Below are positions 11,342-23,263 of a DNA stretch of 64,000 nt, piece after piece (the stretch's first letter is position 1; every line of letters starts with the position of its first letter). This stretch comes from Amylostereum areolatum (taxonomy: Eukaryota; Basidiomycota; Agaricomycetes; Russulales; Stereaceae). The notes beneath the pieces were generated by a model. It made no database searches, had not been told where the DNA came from, and saw only the letters and a program-made list of their open reading frames with translations. The DNA lies in assembly GCA_012932865.1 (NCBI GenBank), contig SAXG01000005.1:310001-374000 (forward strand), read 5' to 3'. Made by a program: the position numbers and the translations under genes.

Positions 11342-12115
11342 TCAATGGTGACGCGAAAAGACGACAGCGATGACGATGATTGCGATGAGTGCGAGGAGTG
11401 TGCACGCTGCGAACAGGCTTCGCTTTGCCCAGCGGACTTCGGCGTCACGCATACGACGGAGCAGGTGCTCACGCTGGGCAGGGGTTTTGGTTGATTCCCA
11501 GTCTGTGGGTGCGGACAAGGGCGACATGAAGATGAATATGCTGAGGAACCACAGAAGTGGGCAAACTGGAAAGAATACAGGTCAGGATCACGATTATGGC
11601 AAAGCAGAGTGAGGATACTCACAGAATCCGTACTTGAAGAAGTATTGAGCGAGGGTGATCGGCTCGGCGTCATCATCTGAGCGCGCTGCCTCAACACCGA
11701 AAGACTGGGCGTATGTGGGGAGTTCTTCCTCGCCCATCTCGTTGATGGTGGTTGCGACGGGGTAGAGGTAGGCGGGTGGTGCCTCCTTTTTATCGGAGGG
11801 AGAAGACGGCGCAGGGCGCTCGTCGTGGCGACTGTCGGTGGTGCCGCATGAAGGCGAACGAGCGACGCCGAAGAAGATGTCAACCGCGTTCTCGGACTGG
11901 TCAGACTGGGGAAGGGCGGAGGACGGGATGCGGGAGATGCGCGTTCGTGCGGAGCCCGGGATGGGAAGTTCGGACTCGGAGATGGTGGTGTGGTAGCCGG
12001 TTATGGAGATAGGAGTTACGACTTGGGCCTCGATATCATGTTGGGCGCGCTGAGGCATGGAGGACTTGCGGCTGAAGCCGAAAAAGTTGCGGAGGATGAA
12101 GGAGAAGGACGCCAT
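11342..12115 (-). CDS. Two-TM basidiomycete membrane protein
   Basis: Two exons, 12115-11623 and 11565-11342, joined by a GTGAGT donor and a CCAG acceptor, give 238 residues. The N-terminal 150 residues are hydrophilic with PPAY and PTYAQ motifs. The C-terminal third has LAQYFFKYGFF leading into a first membrane helix (CPLLWFLSIFIF), a conserved loop (APTDWESTKTPAQ, then RMRDAEVRWAKRS), and a second helix (LFAACTLLALIAIIVIAVV). This two-helix block is a pattern I recognise from a family of uncharacterised basidiomycete proteins. The PPAY-type motifs suggest recruitment of a Nedd4/Rsp5-type ubiquitin ligase, an inference only. The function is unknown. Confidence 0.85.
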
Positions 12116-12507
12116 TGGAGGAGTGTAGAGGTGGGAGGATGGAGTTCAAGTTCTTGATAAGGGAGGAGAGCGTGCGTTGAGCTTGGACGGGATGGCTCGG
12201 GAGGCGGAGGAGATGGGGAGAGGCATGGTGGGGAAGGTGGCCGCTATATATCAACCCGCGAAGTTGTCGCGAAGGAGTGGCTACCGTCGTGACTTTGGCT
12301 GTCACAGTGCGCGCCCACACTCGCACATCCCCGCCAATCTTGCCCGATTTGGAATCACTCCTCCGTGGGTCCTTGTTTGTCCACGCTTGTGGGCGCCCGC
12401 TTCTCCCCTGGCACACTCACGATTGTCATGCATTGCCGTTCTCAGTCACACTGGACCCACAAAGCGTAACGCAGCACCCACCGCTACCCACCTGCACTCA
12501 CACCAGA

Positions 12508-13401
12508 TTACCGTGCTGCGATGTGTAGAACGCAACAAAGCACCACTCGTTGGTCGTACTCACGGACTAATCGAATTGGCATCAGTCCATCGTCTGTATC
12601 GGTGGTGATTTCAATAATGATTCGTTTGGTATCCGAAAATAGGGTGTCGACAGGGTCACTGCTAAGCTGACAAAATCGCTGATGATCGCTTTCCCTTTTC
12701 TTATGACCTACGCCTATGGCGAACGGTGCATTAGCCAAATATGCCAGCCATAGGAAAATTGCGCGCACATACCTGCAAGTCAGTTCCAGTTGTACTCCCG
12801 CGCCACGGCTCTCAAAGATGCCTGGGTACTGATCGGCAGATTTGTCAAAGCACTTTTCATGAAAAGTCATGAGCTGGTTGTATGCCGGACCTGAAACGTA
12901 GGCCCTCACTGCAAACAGTGACTCGGGAGAGTATTGGAGCATACTCTCCGCACTTAGCCTCGTAAGCGCCTTTGTGACTGGACCGCGGTCGCACGACCTC
13001 TGGTAGATCATTGCAACCCAACGCATATGTAGTTGAGTATTGTGAATGCCGTCAATGGGTTCTTTCAAGATTCGTGCCACAAGCTCCCTAGGCATGTTGT
13101 CTTTCCCGGCAATCTTCAAAGCCAACGCCATGCCTCCAGGAGTATGGGGTAGCTGCTGGCGAGAGTTGGCGCGAAGATCTTCTCCGCAGTGCTCGAGCTT
13201 GGCATGCAAGCGGATCCGGTCCGTATTGAAGGAAATAACACGATAACCGTGCACCCGATGAGGATCGAACAAGTTTCCGCTGCTGTGAAGGGCGGAAAAG
13301 ACGCCAGAATAGTTGACGAGGGCTCGGATTGAAGTCGTTTCGGTGTGATTGTCTTCGAGACATCGAAGAACGACGAACTCGTCGAGTAGGGAAGCTGGCA
13401 T
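12508..13401 (-). CDS. Hypothetical protein, 297 aa
   Basis: A single long open frame with normal amino-acid composition, beginning MPASLLDEFVVLRCLEDNH. No domain was recognised. A stretch around 12776-12717 begins with GTATGTG and ends in an AG and is an exact multiple of three, so it could be an intron that is also readable as coding sequence. A GTGAGT near the 3' end may similarly be the donor of a last intron. A TATATAGG on the minus strand about 90 bp upstream of the ATG is a plausible TATA box. It may be a real gene of limited distribution. Confidence 0.5.
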   Translation of the reverse strand: MPASLLDEFVVLRCLEDNHTETTSIRALVNYSGVFSALHSSGNLFDPHRVHGYRVISFNTDRIRLHAKLEHCGEDLRANSRQQLPHTPGGMALALKIAGKDNMPRELVARILKEPIDGIHNTQLHMRWVAMIYQRSCDRGPVTKALTRLSAESMLQYSPESLFAVRAYVSGPAYNQLMTFHEKCFDKSADQYPGIFESRGAGVQLELTCRYVRAIFLWLAYLANAPFAIGVGHKKRESDHQRFCQLSSDPVDTLFSDTKRIIIEITTDTDDGLMPIRLVREYDQRVVLCCVLHIAAR

Positions 13402-14916
13402 GAGCGAGGGAGCAGGGTAGCGTAGATGATCACTGTCTTGAATAGATGGTGTTCTAGGATCTTGAGCATTTTCAATGACGCACGCGACAACCTATATATG
13501 CGTGGATGAATGAGGACAAAATGAGGATCGTCGTGCCATGATTTCATCTCGGAACAGGATTGAAGAAAAACCCTCAAGCCGCGGTACAGGAAAGCTCCCG
13601 CGCCTTGTTTCCGTCGATCCGCCGCCCCTAAGCATCGAAAGCAAGAACACAGTTGAGGAAGTTCGCGGTGGTTAAGCAGCTTCGCGTCAAAGCTTCTGCA
13701 GTCACACGTCGACGACCTTGGAATCCGGACTCAAACATGACCTCCCCGGGCTGTCTTGTATCGATGCAGCATTGAGAGAGTTGCTCATCCTCGGAATGCG
13801 GAATGGAGGTGCCAGAGGTTGGAGAGTTTGTTCCACGCGCGCGGAGGGAAAGTAGCCCGGTCCAGGTCGATCGGTAGAATAAGGACAGCCTGGTCATGGA
13901 TGGGCGTATAGTACGCCTATTCATGCTGAGATCGATGATCAGTCAGATAAGCTACGGACGGTATTCCTTGTGCACCAGTGTTTCCAAACTTATAGAGTCC
14001 ACTTGACTGTGGCGTCCAATCCGATCACGGTTGTACTTTATGAAACCGAGCCGACTGGTTGCTGAGAGGTCGATAAGAGAGATTTTTTCCACCACGCGAT
14101 AAGTCTATTATCGCCTTGTGTTTTTCGCTGTAGCATGGCAGCAAATGTCAGTGGTCGTCGCCGGACGAGGGAGTTGGAGGCTGTTGGAGGGAGTGAAAGA
14201 CCGCGACTCAGGAACAAGCCGAGAACCCATGGGAAATTCTGCCGCCGGCCAGCCGGTGCACTGCCGGTACTCTCTGCTCTTCCTCCTGGCCACCATTGAC
14301 ATATTGACAGCTTACCCCGTCACCAGCCTCCCACCATCCAGTCACCGTCAACGGGTTCATCGTATACTCGGGATGCCATCTCAAACACAATGAACTCAAG
14401 TTGTTCAATGTTCTACTCGAATAATGAAGTGACTTCGTACCACCGGCAGTCACTACTTGCCATGCTTTTTGAACCATCGACGTCTATCAGGAGGATACTC
14501 TGTGAACGTCTAGCTGCTTTGCGGTGCTTGCTATGTTATCCCAATCTCGTCTCGTCACTGCCTCTTGTTTGTCTTCCTCGTGTAAACGGCGTGAGATTCC
14601 AACTACACCTAGTCCTCGAAAACCTATCACAAGGACGCGCCCAAATCTATTGTTCCCGCAATGTGGATCCGCTTTCACAGCCTCGATTATGAGTATCAAT
14701 GACATTATGTGAGCCCCTACTACTTGTCGTCTTGCACCGATAGAAGACTCATGCTTGAGTATAAGACGCCGTTGTTTGGTATGAACAGATATCCCCAAAC
14801 CCGAGTCATACCAGCCAAAAGTTCCCCGCTCTGTGCCAAATCTCCGAGTACGATCCTTATTCCGTGATATACACGCCTCCTTCGTTAACATCGCTCACAG
14901 CTCCCACGCACGCATC
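13402..14916. other. Intergenic, no gene recognised
   Basis: Overlapping short frames on both strands, none with splice support or recognisable domains. The last 100 bp before 14917 are probably the leader of the next plus-strand gene. Confidence 0.4.
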
Positions 14917-15435
14917 ATGTCCTATCGCTTTGACGTGAAGGGAACCGCCGCCGAGCCCATCCGGCCTCGTTCGACCCGCTCCTGCACCCGCTCCTACATC
15001 TCCCAACCGTTCCCAAACTCGCGCTTCGAAACCGTAATCACGGTGCTCCTCTGCACTCTAGGCGCCACCGTGTTCATGGCGGCGACCGTCATCGTCCTCT
15101 GCTTCGCCCTCGTCCTTCTCCGCTCGTTCGCCACCGACTTCCCCAAGGCCGTCGGCATCGTGTGGCCCGAACTGTGCGTGGTCGCGCGGTGGTTGGGCGC
15201 GGTGGTCACGCCGTGGAGGGCCACGTCCGCGGTCAGGGAGTTTTGGTGCAGCGTCGGGGAGGAGGCGTTTTGGACGCGTGTCGGGGAGTTCACCGAGGCG
15301 TTCACCGTGATGGCGATATTGTTGACCATTCCTGCCTCGGGCCTCTTCATCTTGTGCATCAGGGCTCTGCACATGATATGGGATCGGCAGAGGAGGCAGT
15401 ACTATAGGGAGTGCGGCTGCGGGCTTCCATTCTGA
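14917..15435 (+). CDS. Small two-helix membrane protein
   Basis: Uninterrupted frame of 172 residues from ATG at 14917. A basic Ser/Arg-rich N terminus (about 38 residues) is followed by a long hydrophobic segment (VITVLLCTLGATVFMAATVI and on), a loop with WPELCVVARWLG and EEAFWTRVGEF, a second hydrophobic segment (FTVMAILLTIPASGLFILCI) and a basic tail (DRQRRQYYREC). No family name is recognised. Layout and the SA-x(n)-AFWT motif resemble the gene at 16890-17387, so the two may be diverged tandem duplicates. A longer in-frame Met at 14833 exists, but the ATG at 14917 gives the more coherent protein. Confidence 0.6.
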   Translation: MSYRFDVKGTAAEPIRPRSTRSCTRSYISQPFPNSRFETVITVLLCTLGATVFMAATVIVLCFALVLLRSFATDFPKAVGIVWPELCVVARWLGAVVTPWRATSAVREFWCSVGEEAFWTRVGEFTEAFTVMAILLTIPASGLFILCIRALHMIWDRQRRQYYRECGCGLPF

Positions 15436-15659
15436 ACATTGGCCGGTGTCCTTCCCACGGGGCTGCTGCACCATGAAGGTTCTATGTGTTCGCTTCATTT
15501 TTGTTCTCCTTAATACATTACTCACCTCGACCTATTCCCTCGTGGTGATCACTATGACAATCGATGACCGTCATCCAGCGAAAAAGCAGATATCTCTCAA
15601 CAAATGACCATTTACAGGCGCCCTCACCCCTCCCCCCATCACAGGTATAGATGCGGGTC

Positions 15660-15974
15660 TCAGAAACACGACCTACGCGCGAAAATTGAGGCCAGGAAAA
15701 CGCAATAAGCCGACGCGTAGCAACGACAGAACACCAAGGTGAAAAACGCAGCCGCAATGACTAGGGAAATTTCGCGGCACCAGCTTGCGGGGTCGAGAAA
15801 ACCCCCTTCGACGTTTTCAAGGACATATGCGCACGTTGTGGAGGTAGGCTGAAACCAGGAATTCTCAACAGCAGCAAAGGGTTCCCCGTTGACGGTATCC
15901 ATGGTGGTGCAGAGGCTTTCAAAGTTGGGGTGAGATGGTCGAGCAGCAGGCTTTGTCAAACTGGACTTACTCAA
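15660..15974 (-). CDS. Possible small membrane protein (uncertain)
   Basis: A 104-residue frame; an internal Met at 15902 would give an 80-residue product. The C-terminal half contains a hydrophobic segment (ISLVIAAAFFTLVFCRCYAS). No family is recognised and no splice evidence exists. It sits between two plus-strand membrane-protein genes. Confidence 0.3.
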   Translation of the reverse strand: MSKSSLTKPAARPSHPNFESLCTTMDTVNGEPFAAVENSWFQPTSTTCAYVLENVEGGFLDPASWCREISLVIAAAFFTLVFCRCYASAYCVFLASIFARRSCF

Positions 15975-16889
15975 GCTTTGGAAGAGGTTACCGCCCTTTC
16001 CTGGTCGATTGGGTGAAGTTAAACTTTAGGAGGATAGGGCGTCTGCCGATGCTCAGTGCAGTGCACGGTTTTTGAGGGGTGTTTATATCCAGCCATGGCG
16101 TGCCACCACACTAGTGTCACTGCAAGCTTGTTTGATTTGTTCCGCGGGAAGGTGGTACAGCACGAACGATCGGGCATGAGGCCAAGGCCCAACATGAATT
16201 ACTCAGGGGACGGCCAGGTAGAAAGAAAGACAAGCAAATCAGTACGCGCGCTTTGAAGAAGGATGGGGTGAACGTTGACGTTGAGCTGAAAACGCTGCAG
16301 AGTTGAAGTCGAGGGACGCCTCGATTCCCACGGTACCTGCTTGACTTTCTACCGTCACTTACCCGTCACCACTGTCCTACATAGGCAGCGCTCTTCCTCG
16401 ATCATTGCATAAACCTTTGTCCATCCAAAACGAACAGGAAGTCAACGAAAAGCGACGTCTGGAGGGTTTGTTGTGCTCTGGCAACCCGCGCCAACCTTGG
16501 CGCAGGAGAAACAAACATGTCCGTGTGGTTCAAAGCGTGGGCACTGGGGGGCATGGAAACGGAATACTTACCAGAACACTGCCGACAAGTCAAAGCGTGA
16601 ACGAAGCACAAACCTCGTTCCACCTCAAAGCAGTGCTCCTCTAGCGTTCCTTGTTTGCTATGCCATTGCGCTTCTCCTTCTTCGTGTTCTCAAGAACGGC
16701 ATCTTGCGGACGGACCCCTGCCTGAACACGTTTCTCTGGCCATTCACATCAATACCGGAGGATACAAAAGACCGCCGTATTTCTCGGCCAAGTGGAACTC
16801 GCCCGCCCTGCAGCAGCTCTCCTCACGGAGAGATAGTACCTCCCGAAACTTCGCTTAGTTCTTCGTCCAGGTTTTATCTCACCCAAAGC

Positions 16890-17387
16890 ATGGCCACGGA
16901 CGTTTCTGTCACGAACGAGAAGGGATACCTCCCGCTTCCAGTGACGGCGTTGGAAGGAATCACCCGTGGCGCATCCCCCGCCCCCGCTCCCGCCCTCGTC
17001 ACGTCCACGCCCATCGCTGACCGCATCGGCAATATCCTCCTCTACACTTTCTTCCCCCTCCTCGTCCTCGTCGCCTCCGCCGTCCTCGTCCTCCTCGCCT
17101 TCATCTACACCGCGCACCTCGCCCTCTTCCTCCCCGCCCTCTTCTCCCTCCTCCGCGCCGCCCTCGCGCGCGCCCTCCCCTGGCTCGCGCACCTCGTCTG
17201 GCTCCCCACCACCGCGTCCGCCCTCGCCGCGCTCCTCGCCAACCTTCGCTCGAGCGCGTTCTGGACGGACGTGTGGGCCGTGCTCGGATACCTCCTCCTC
17301 GCCCTTGCGCACGTCGTCGCGTGGGCCGCGGGCGCGCTCATCGGTTACGGGATCTACATCTTCCGCCAAGAACGCACCCAAAGCTGA
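16890..17387 (+). CDS. Small multi-helix membrane protein
   Basis: Frame of 165 residues from ATG at 16890. The N-terminal 45 residues are hydrophilic. They are followed by a hydrophobic segment (LLYTFFPLLVLVASAVLVLL and on), an Ala/Leu-rich middle, SSAFWTDVWAVLGYLLLALA, and a final helix ending in GYGIYIFRQERTQS. Codon use is strongly C-ending, as in well-expressed basidiomycete genes. The open frame extends upstream to 16473, but that part has unrelated composition. Possibly a diverged duplicate of the gene at 14917-15435; function unknown. Confidence 0.55.
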   Translation: MATDVSVTNEKGYLPLPVTALEGITRGASPAPAPALVTSTPIADRIGNILLYTFFPLLVLVASAVLVLLAFIYTAHLALFLPALFSLLRAALARALPWLAHLVWLPTTASALAALLANLRSSAFWTDVWAVLGYLLLALAHVVAWAAGALIGYGIYIFRQERTQS

Positions 17388-18729
17388 TGCGCATGCGCCC
17401 ACCGGCCCACCTTGCCTCCATTCTTGTTTCCCTTGTACCCGCGTTGCTGCCAGTATATTCCACCGTATGGACATCAGTGTATCTGCGACCGGTGATGGAC
17501 CTGTATCCCCCCGGCTCGGAAATCTTGCGTATTCCATTCCCTGACCCGCTCCCGACGCCGCAACGATAACCTACGCTCCTTTTTCTCGACATCTTTCTGG
17601 TTTCCTCCATTCCTGATACGAATAAACTGATGTGGACGGTCGACTTGCATAAATACCCTCAAACGCCCCTACCCCGGTTCACGTCCGACTCGCGAATAAG
17701 GGTAAATTGCTCGAGCTTTGAACACAATTAACGCCACCCCGACACGGTCTATGTAAGTAAGTACGCTTGTTGCTGTACGAGCAAACCTCCCAAATGGTAT
17801 GATTGCGTTTCTAGGCTTCTCCCGCTCATAGACCGTAGTAGACGGTAACCGTCTGTCTACAGGACATCGCATGAAGCAATCGTACACCGCTCATCACAGT
17901 CGGCAGACTGCGTGTTTCAGTACCCTAACTTTCTCATATGGCCATGACGTGGCAATGTTCGACCGCAACTTGTAGCTTCACGGGTCTCAACCGGTCAACC
18001 TTCTTCCTAGACAGGTCCGAACGATGTTTCGTAGGCATGCAACATGACGTTGCAGTGGCATACATGTACTGCATAAAACACAAATTTACGTGTACGAATA
18101 ACGAGCGCGATGGGCGATGTATAGTGCTAGCGACAACTGTAATACTAGAGGGGGGGTGCGTGTGAAGGGAGGATGATACGAAAAATCTACGATGGGTAAA
18201 CTCGTGCCGGTCAAAGCGGGGACAAGTCGCCCACGTGGAACAACGAGGACGAAAACAATGGCCGTACGAAACATAATAGCTGGATGGGGACGGCGATACT
18301 GTGACAGAGTAACAATGAGAAACTGTGGTTGCGATGGGAATACGGGGTTAGGTACTTCGATGAGTACGGATAGAGTCCAACGAGAACACGAAAATACTGT
18401 GCGATCAACGCATGAACGACGAGAAGGGGCCCGCGGGGAAGGGAGGGGGATTACAGTGAGGGAAATACAAGAACATGGCGAACGTCCGTCTCGAGGCGCT
18501 ACGTTGTGGGATTAATCGAGAACGCGAATAATTATGCATAACAGCACGCCCAAAACAGAACAGACAGCGGGCGGCGACACGAACAACATTGGGAACGAGA
18601 GCGGGAACCAAGAGCCTTCATATGCAGATGCGATGCGAAAGGAAACAATGCGGGGAGGAGTGATGGGGTGAATTGAGTGACGCGATGACAGGATGCAAGG
18701 CGAGGTAGGAAGCACTGGCTGGGGTTGGA
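17388..18729. other. Intergenic, no gene recognised
   Basis: No coherent coding frame. It separates the 3' end of a plus-strand gene from the 3' end of the minus-strand RNA-binding protein gene, so it is a convergent 3' region and should hold both polyadenylation sites. Confidence 0.45.
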
Positions 18730-21304
18730 CTACTCGTCCCCGGTCTTCATGTTCCCGACGTTGACGCCCATCCCCACGCCGGAGTAGAGAGGAGCGTGGA
18801 TATGTTCCTTTCCATCCACGCTAACGCCACTCCGGGGTTCGTCTATTTTGTAAACCCCTAGGCCCCCAAAGCCCTCCCCGGTCGCGAAGGAGCCAAAAAA
18901 AGGTGTCGAGGGACTAAGCGAAGAGGACGAGCTCGAATTGTACGTCAGGGCCGGGCTGGGAACAAGGAGAGGGGAATCCTGTTGAGAAGATGCGTTGGAG
19001 GGAGGCGCGGACAGCGTGGGGACGGAGATGTTGAGGTGGCCTGATGCACCAACGCCAGATCGCAGAGTCGGCGATAAGATGCCATCGAGACGGGCATGAG
19101 AGGCGTTCACGGTTGTAGTAGAGGAGCTTCTGTGCATGAACTGGGGGGGCAACGTCGTTGAGCGCATGTGGCTCTCCCTCGAGGCCTGGGGCTGGAATCC
19201 AGAAGACTGCGTTCCCGGGTCCATCGTGCCCGTCGTGGAGCTCGTCACACGATTGTCTCGCTCCGGTGCTCTGTTGGTGTCGTAGATGACTTTGCCGGTA
19301 TTAGTCTTGATGTTGTCGTTCCGGGCGTTGTTGCGATTGTTGGTGGAGAAGGGAGTCTGGGTATCGATGATATGTTGTTGCTGGTTGTGATGCATGCGGC
19401 CGGCTTGGTGGAACTCGTTCTCGCTCATCACAGGAAGGCCGTGCACGGCTGCGGAGACCCTCTCTCTCGACTGCTGCATACGGTCGGCCAGGCCACGCGG
19501 GACGAATTCCTTCGACGACAGAGCGCTGAGGCGGCTGAGGGGGCGGCCGGTCGACTGTACCGCCATGGATTGCGATGGATAATCAATAAACTCCGAGGCG
19601 GGCGAGTACGAGCCCACACGGTAGGAGGCGGCCTGAGGATGCTGGAGGCGAAGGTCGTGAAGTGCTTGCCTCTGAGCCTCGATCTCGGCCTGGAGGATAA
19701 GCTGTTGCTCGAGGTGGGTGAAGCCTCCTGCGTCCACATTGGCGGTGCGAAGGACCGAGAGGTTGATATCGCTTCCGGGAGGACCGTTCGTGGAAACGTC
19801 GGATACCGGTGACCGTGAAGTGTAGGCGGCTGTCATCGGATGTAAAGGCAAACGCGCAGGACCTCCAGAGCGGGAGCCGAGCGGGGTCGGGGAAAGCGAG
19901 GTAGGACGCGAGATTTGGGGCTGGGCCTGCTGTCCGCGGAGGTTAAGTAGGGCGGCCTGAGCCATGGTGATCCGTGCGGGGGAGTCCCCTTCGCGGCCGG
20001 AGCGCTCATTACGCTGTAATTGAGAAGTCCAAACAAGGAGAACAGCAATTAGAGACGACATCAACGTACGGAACGGAGAGAAGACCTACGCGGAGATCCC
20101 TCTGCTCAGCGGAATCAGCGAAGCGAACAGAGATGCGGCTACCGGTGTCGTTCCAGCCGCGGACCATGCGGCCGTGCAACCTTTCGATGACCTCTTCGCA
20201 GGCGGAACGCGTCTCCAGGCTGCGCGAAAAGGTTAACAGGGGAAAATAATTGTCAAGGAGAAAACGTACCGAACAAACGCAATGATGCGAGGAGGGTGGC
20301 TAAGGCGCGTTTGGAAGAAACGGCTGCTTTTGATGGGGTATGGAGCGACCAGCGCAGTCAAAGTCTACACAACGAAAATCAGAATCCAATAGACGAACGG
20401 ATGCGAAGGAACACGTACTCCTTCGTCGATACTCAAGGGAAGGCCCTCCACGTATAAGTTGGTGCTAGTCGTGTCCTTCAAACGTTCCATGCGGTACTTG
20501 AAACTTTCCTTGCCAGTCGCATCCGTCGAGGAGGCGGGCGCGGTGGATTGAACATGAGCGTAGGACGTGCCGGGAATCTTGTGCACTTGCTGTAAAATTC
20601 GGATATACACGTTAAGAAGATACGACCGGACAAGAATTTTCTGACGAACCTTGGAGAAGGATGGGTGAAGGTTGCGGTAGCGTCTAAGAGCATCAATGCA
20701 CTGGGCGGCGGAATCGACCGACTCGAATCTATGGGCAACGCGTCAGAGATAGACGCGCATACATCGAGGGAAAAGACTTGCAGCACGAAACCGTAGCCGC
20801 TGCAAGAGAACTAGCGGTCAGAATTGCGCCATACGCAGAAGAGGGAAAGAAGAGGACTTACGAAGGACGATCGCTAACGTGGCGGGTGAAAGTCCTGACG
20901 CTGACGACGGGCCCGAACTCAGCGGTCATGGCGTAGAGCTGATCCTCGGGAAAGTTGGGAGGAAGACCGTTGATGTAAACATTCGGGGTACGGCCGTCGT
21001 CGTCGTCGTCGTCGTCGTTGCTGTGCTTTCCTTCGTCCGCAAGGGAATCAGCGATGCTTGTACGGGAGGATTCAGTGGGAAGAGTGGAAAGGGTGGAGGA
21101 CGCCGAAAGGGTGGTTGTGGAGGGGAGCGAAGAAAGAGCGCTGGCAGACGAGATGGAGGTCCTGGGAGGCGAGATGGGAGGTTGGGGGGCGGTACGGGCG
21201 GGGGAGCGCGGAGAGGAGCGGGGATGGGAAATGGGGAGAGTGGGACGGGCGTGTTCGGACTGAGGATCCTGGCTGGCTGGGGGCGGGGGCGTGGAAGGGG
21301 ACAT
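18730..21304 (-). CDS. Two-RRM RNA-binding protein
   Basis: Seven exons: 21304-20862, an 18-nt exon 20799-20782, 20728-20650, 20589-20419, 20364-20270, 20219-20090 and 20013-18730. They sum to 2220 nt, so 739 residues, and all phases agree. After a Ser/Pro-rich N terminus with an acidic run of eight Asp, the first RRM begins TPNVYINGLPPNF. Its RNP1 strand (GYGFVLFESVDSAA) is supplied by the 18-nt exon. The second RRM begins STNLYVEGLPLSIDE and continues through RIIAFVRLETRSACEEVIER. A conserved SRISVRFADSAEQRDLR follows, then a long disordered Gln/Ser-rich tail. Spacing of the two RRMs recalls the RBMS/Scw1-type family, which bind AU-rich single-stranded RNA; the exact orthologue is not certain. 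The intron after the 18-nt exon has a GC donor (GCAAGT). Confidence 0.88.
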
Positions 21305-23008
21305 TGTGCGGTAGGGTGTATGACCAGTCCTAGAGGGTGATGCTGTGGGCGGTATACAAGAGGGGCGGGGATGGGCGGGGTGGCGGGGTTGCGCGTGGGA
21401 CGTGGTGGGCGGGGGCGTCGGTAGGAGTGGCGGGGCTACTGTGTTGAGGATGATGGCGGGAAGAGGACACGAGGCTCGAGGAGGACGGGCGGGCGCTCTC
21501 GCCGCTATAAATGACGACGAGGACCCAATCCGAACAGCAGCCCAAACAGCCTGCAAACATACCCCATCTGATCGTCCCAACTCGGTCGCCGACGTCCATC
21601 GACCGCCCTCCGTCCACGCGTCCCCTTTCGCCCTTCCCGCCCTTTTGGCTAATTGCTTGCCTCCTTCGAACCCGCCCAACGATCCGCGCCGTCCTGCGCC
21701 GTCCCCCAGTTACGATCCGAGCGTGCGATTTTGACCCTGCTCCTCGGCGCACCTACGTCCGACCGTCACCCGGTCCCAATTCAGTCGCCCGGGATGAAAG
21801 CGGCTTGACATCTGCCTTCATACAACCTGCTTCACGCCCGGTACTTCCTGCTCAGACGTCTCCCTCCGTATGAATGGAATACCGCTCACCCGATCTGGAC
21901 GCTCTCTCCGACCCCCATCGGAAGTCGCGATTAGACGCCTGTCCCAGTCCTCCGAGATGTCCTTCCTCGTCGTAGCACAAGGCCCGCCCTTCTCCGGTCG
22001 GCGAGACGCACGGCGAGGAGAAAATGGTGAAGACTGAAGGGGGCTCGACAGAAGACCGTCAGGCCGTCGCCGACCATCATCTCGTAAATTCAAATTCTCT
22101 CTCCGTCATTTGTTTGTTTTCTATTTGGTCCTGTGGATCCTTGATGCTAGTATTTCGCTCGCCGTCCCGATCTCGTCGTCTCGTTGTATCTCTGTAGCTT
22201 GTGCCCAATATGTTCGTCCCATTCGAGGCGTACTCTTATTGCGCTCATCTCACCCTCGATCTCCATCGTCGTCGGCGCCTGCAGCCACCCCGGTATCTTT
22301 CATCACCCCTTCCATCGCTCGCTCTCTGATTCCTCCATCACGTTGAACGCCCATAGCATCGCCTGATGTAACTTCACTCCTCTGTCACTGATTTAGAAGC
22401 GCTCTAATTGACCACTTTGTGTAGATCGCGACGAGCGTGTATCGTTTGCAGAGAGCACCGCAGTCATCGCAAAAAGTTCTCCCCACTTCAGCCCCTCTAT
22501 ACCATCGTCATTATCTTCCTAGGTAACCCTTTCGTGGGCGACAGTGGCTGATGCGGTACTGTTGTACAACGCCGCCATCTTATGGCGATGGGAACAAACC
22601 GTGGCTCAAAATCTCCGTCAAACTTCCCTAGGCTGTTGTCGCTTGTGATAGATGCTCGGCGGCGCCTACATAGACGGAAAGAAACGGAAACCCAGAACCA
22701 CGAAGATCACCCTTTCGCCCTCGGCCAGCTTCGAGTTCGCCACGGACGGCAGTGTCATGAAGGGAAGAAACCCGGGAAAGGACGCAGCGAAGGGACTCGG
22801 CGAAGCTAAGTCTTTCACTTCGGCTTGCGTAACCTAATGCCTCGCTGTTCGCTCTCATGCGTGCATGGACGGGAACGAATGGAAGGAAGATTAAGTCTAG
22901 GTGTGTATTTTACAAACTTCACAAACAACCATCGGGATCTCATCAAGTTTCTCGCTCATCTTTCGCCCCTCTCGACCCCACCCTCCACCGTACGAAGCGT
23001 GAATATGC
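21305..23008. other. Upstream region of RRM gene, no further gene
   Basis: GC-rich promoter-side sequence followed by pyrimidine-rich DNA (about 22080-22350). A 61-codon plus-strand frame at 22652-22837 has ordinary composition but no support. Nothing else was recognised. Confidence 0.4.
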
Positions 23009-23263
23009 CTAGCAGCTCCCTACAATGACAACGACACCAAAAAGAGCTCCGAGACCAAGGGACTGCATCATCACGTTGGCGTCGTACTTGGCCTGCATCT
23101 CCCGCATCGCCACCTGCGTCCTCCGATACTCCTGGCCGATTCGAAGGTGGTGCATCGACAACTCTTCGAACAGCGAGGCCACGCGTGCGCCCATGTTCCT
23201 CTCCTCTATGACTTGGTCTAGCACGTCGTCACCTATTTTGAGGGTGGAGGGGTACTCGAACAT
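23009..23263 (-). CDS. Small coiled-coil protein with C-terminal helix
   Basis: The 84-residue frame begins MFEYPSTLKIGDDVLDQVIE and is rich in charged heptad-like residues. It ends in a hydrophobic tail (LGLGALFGVVVIVGSC) that could be a tail anchor. The open frame continues upstream to 23332 through an AG acceptor-like site, so a 5' exon may be missing. The block M-x-EYP, then LD and EERN, recurs in the frame at 24496-25004, so the two are related. No function is known. Confidence 0.45.
   Translation of the reverse strand: MFEYPSTLKIGDDVLDQVIEERNMGARVASLFEELSMHHLRIGQEYRRTQVAMREMQAKYDANVMMQSLGLGALFGVVVIVGSC

Noticed and set aside
21000..21018. Trinucleotide GTC repeat as a separate element
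   Set aside because: It is within exon 1 of the RRM gene and encodes its Asp run.
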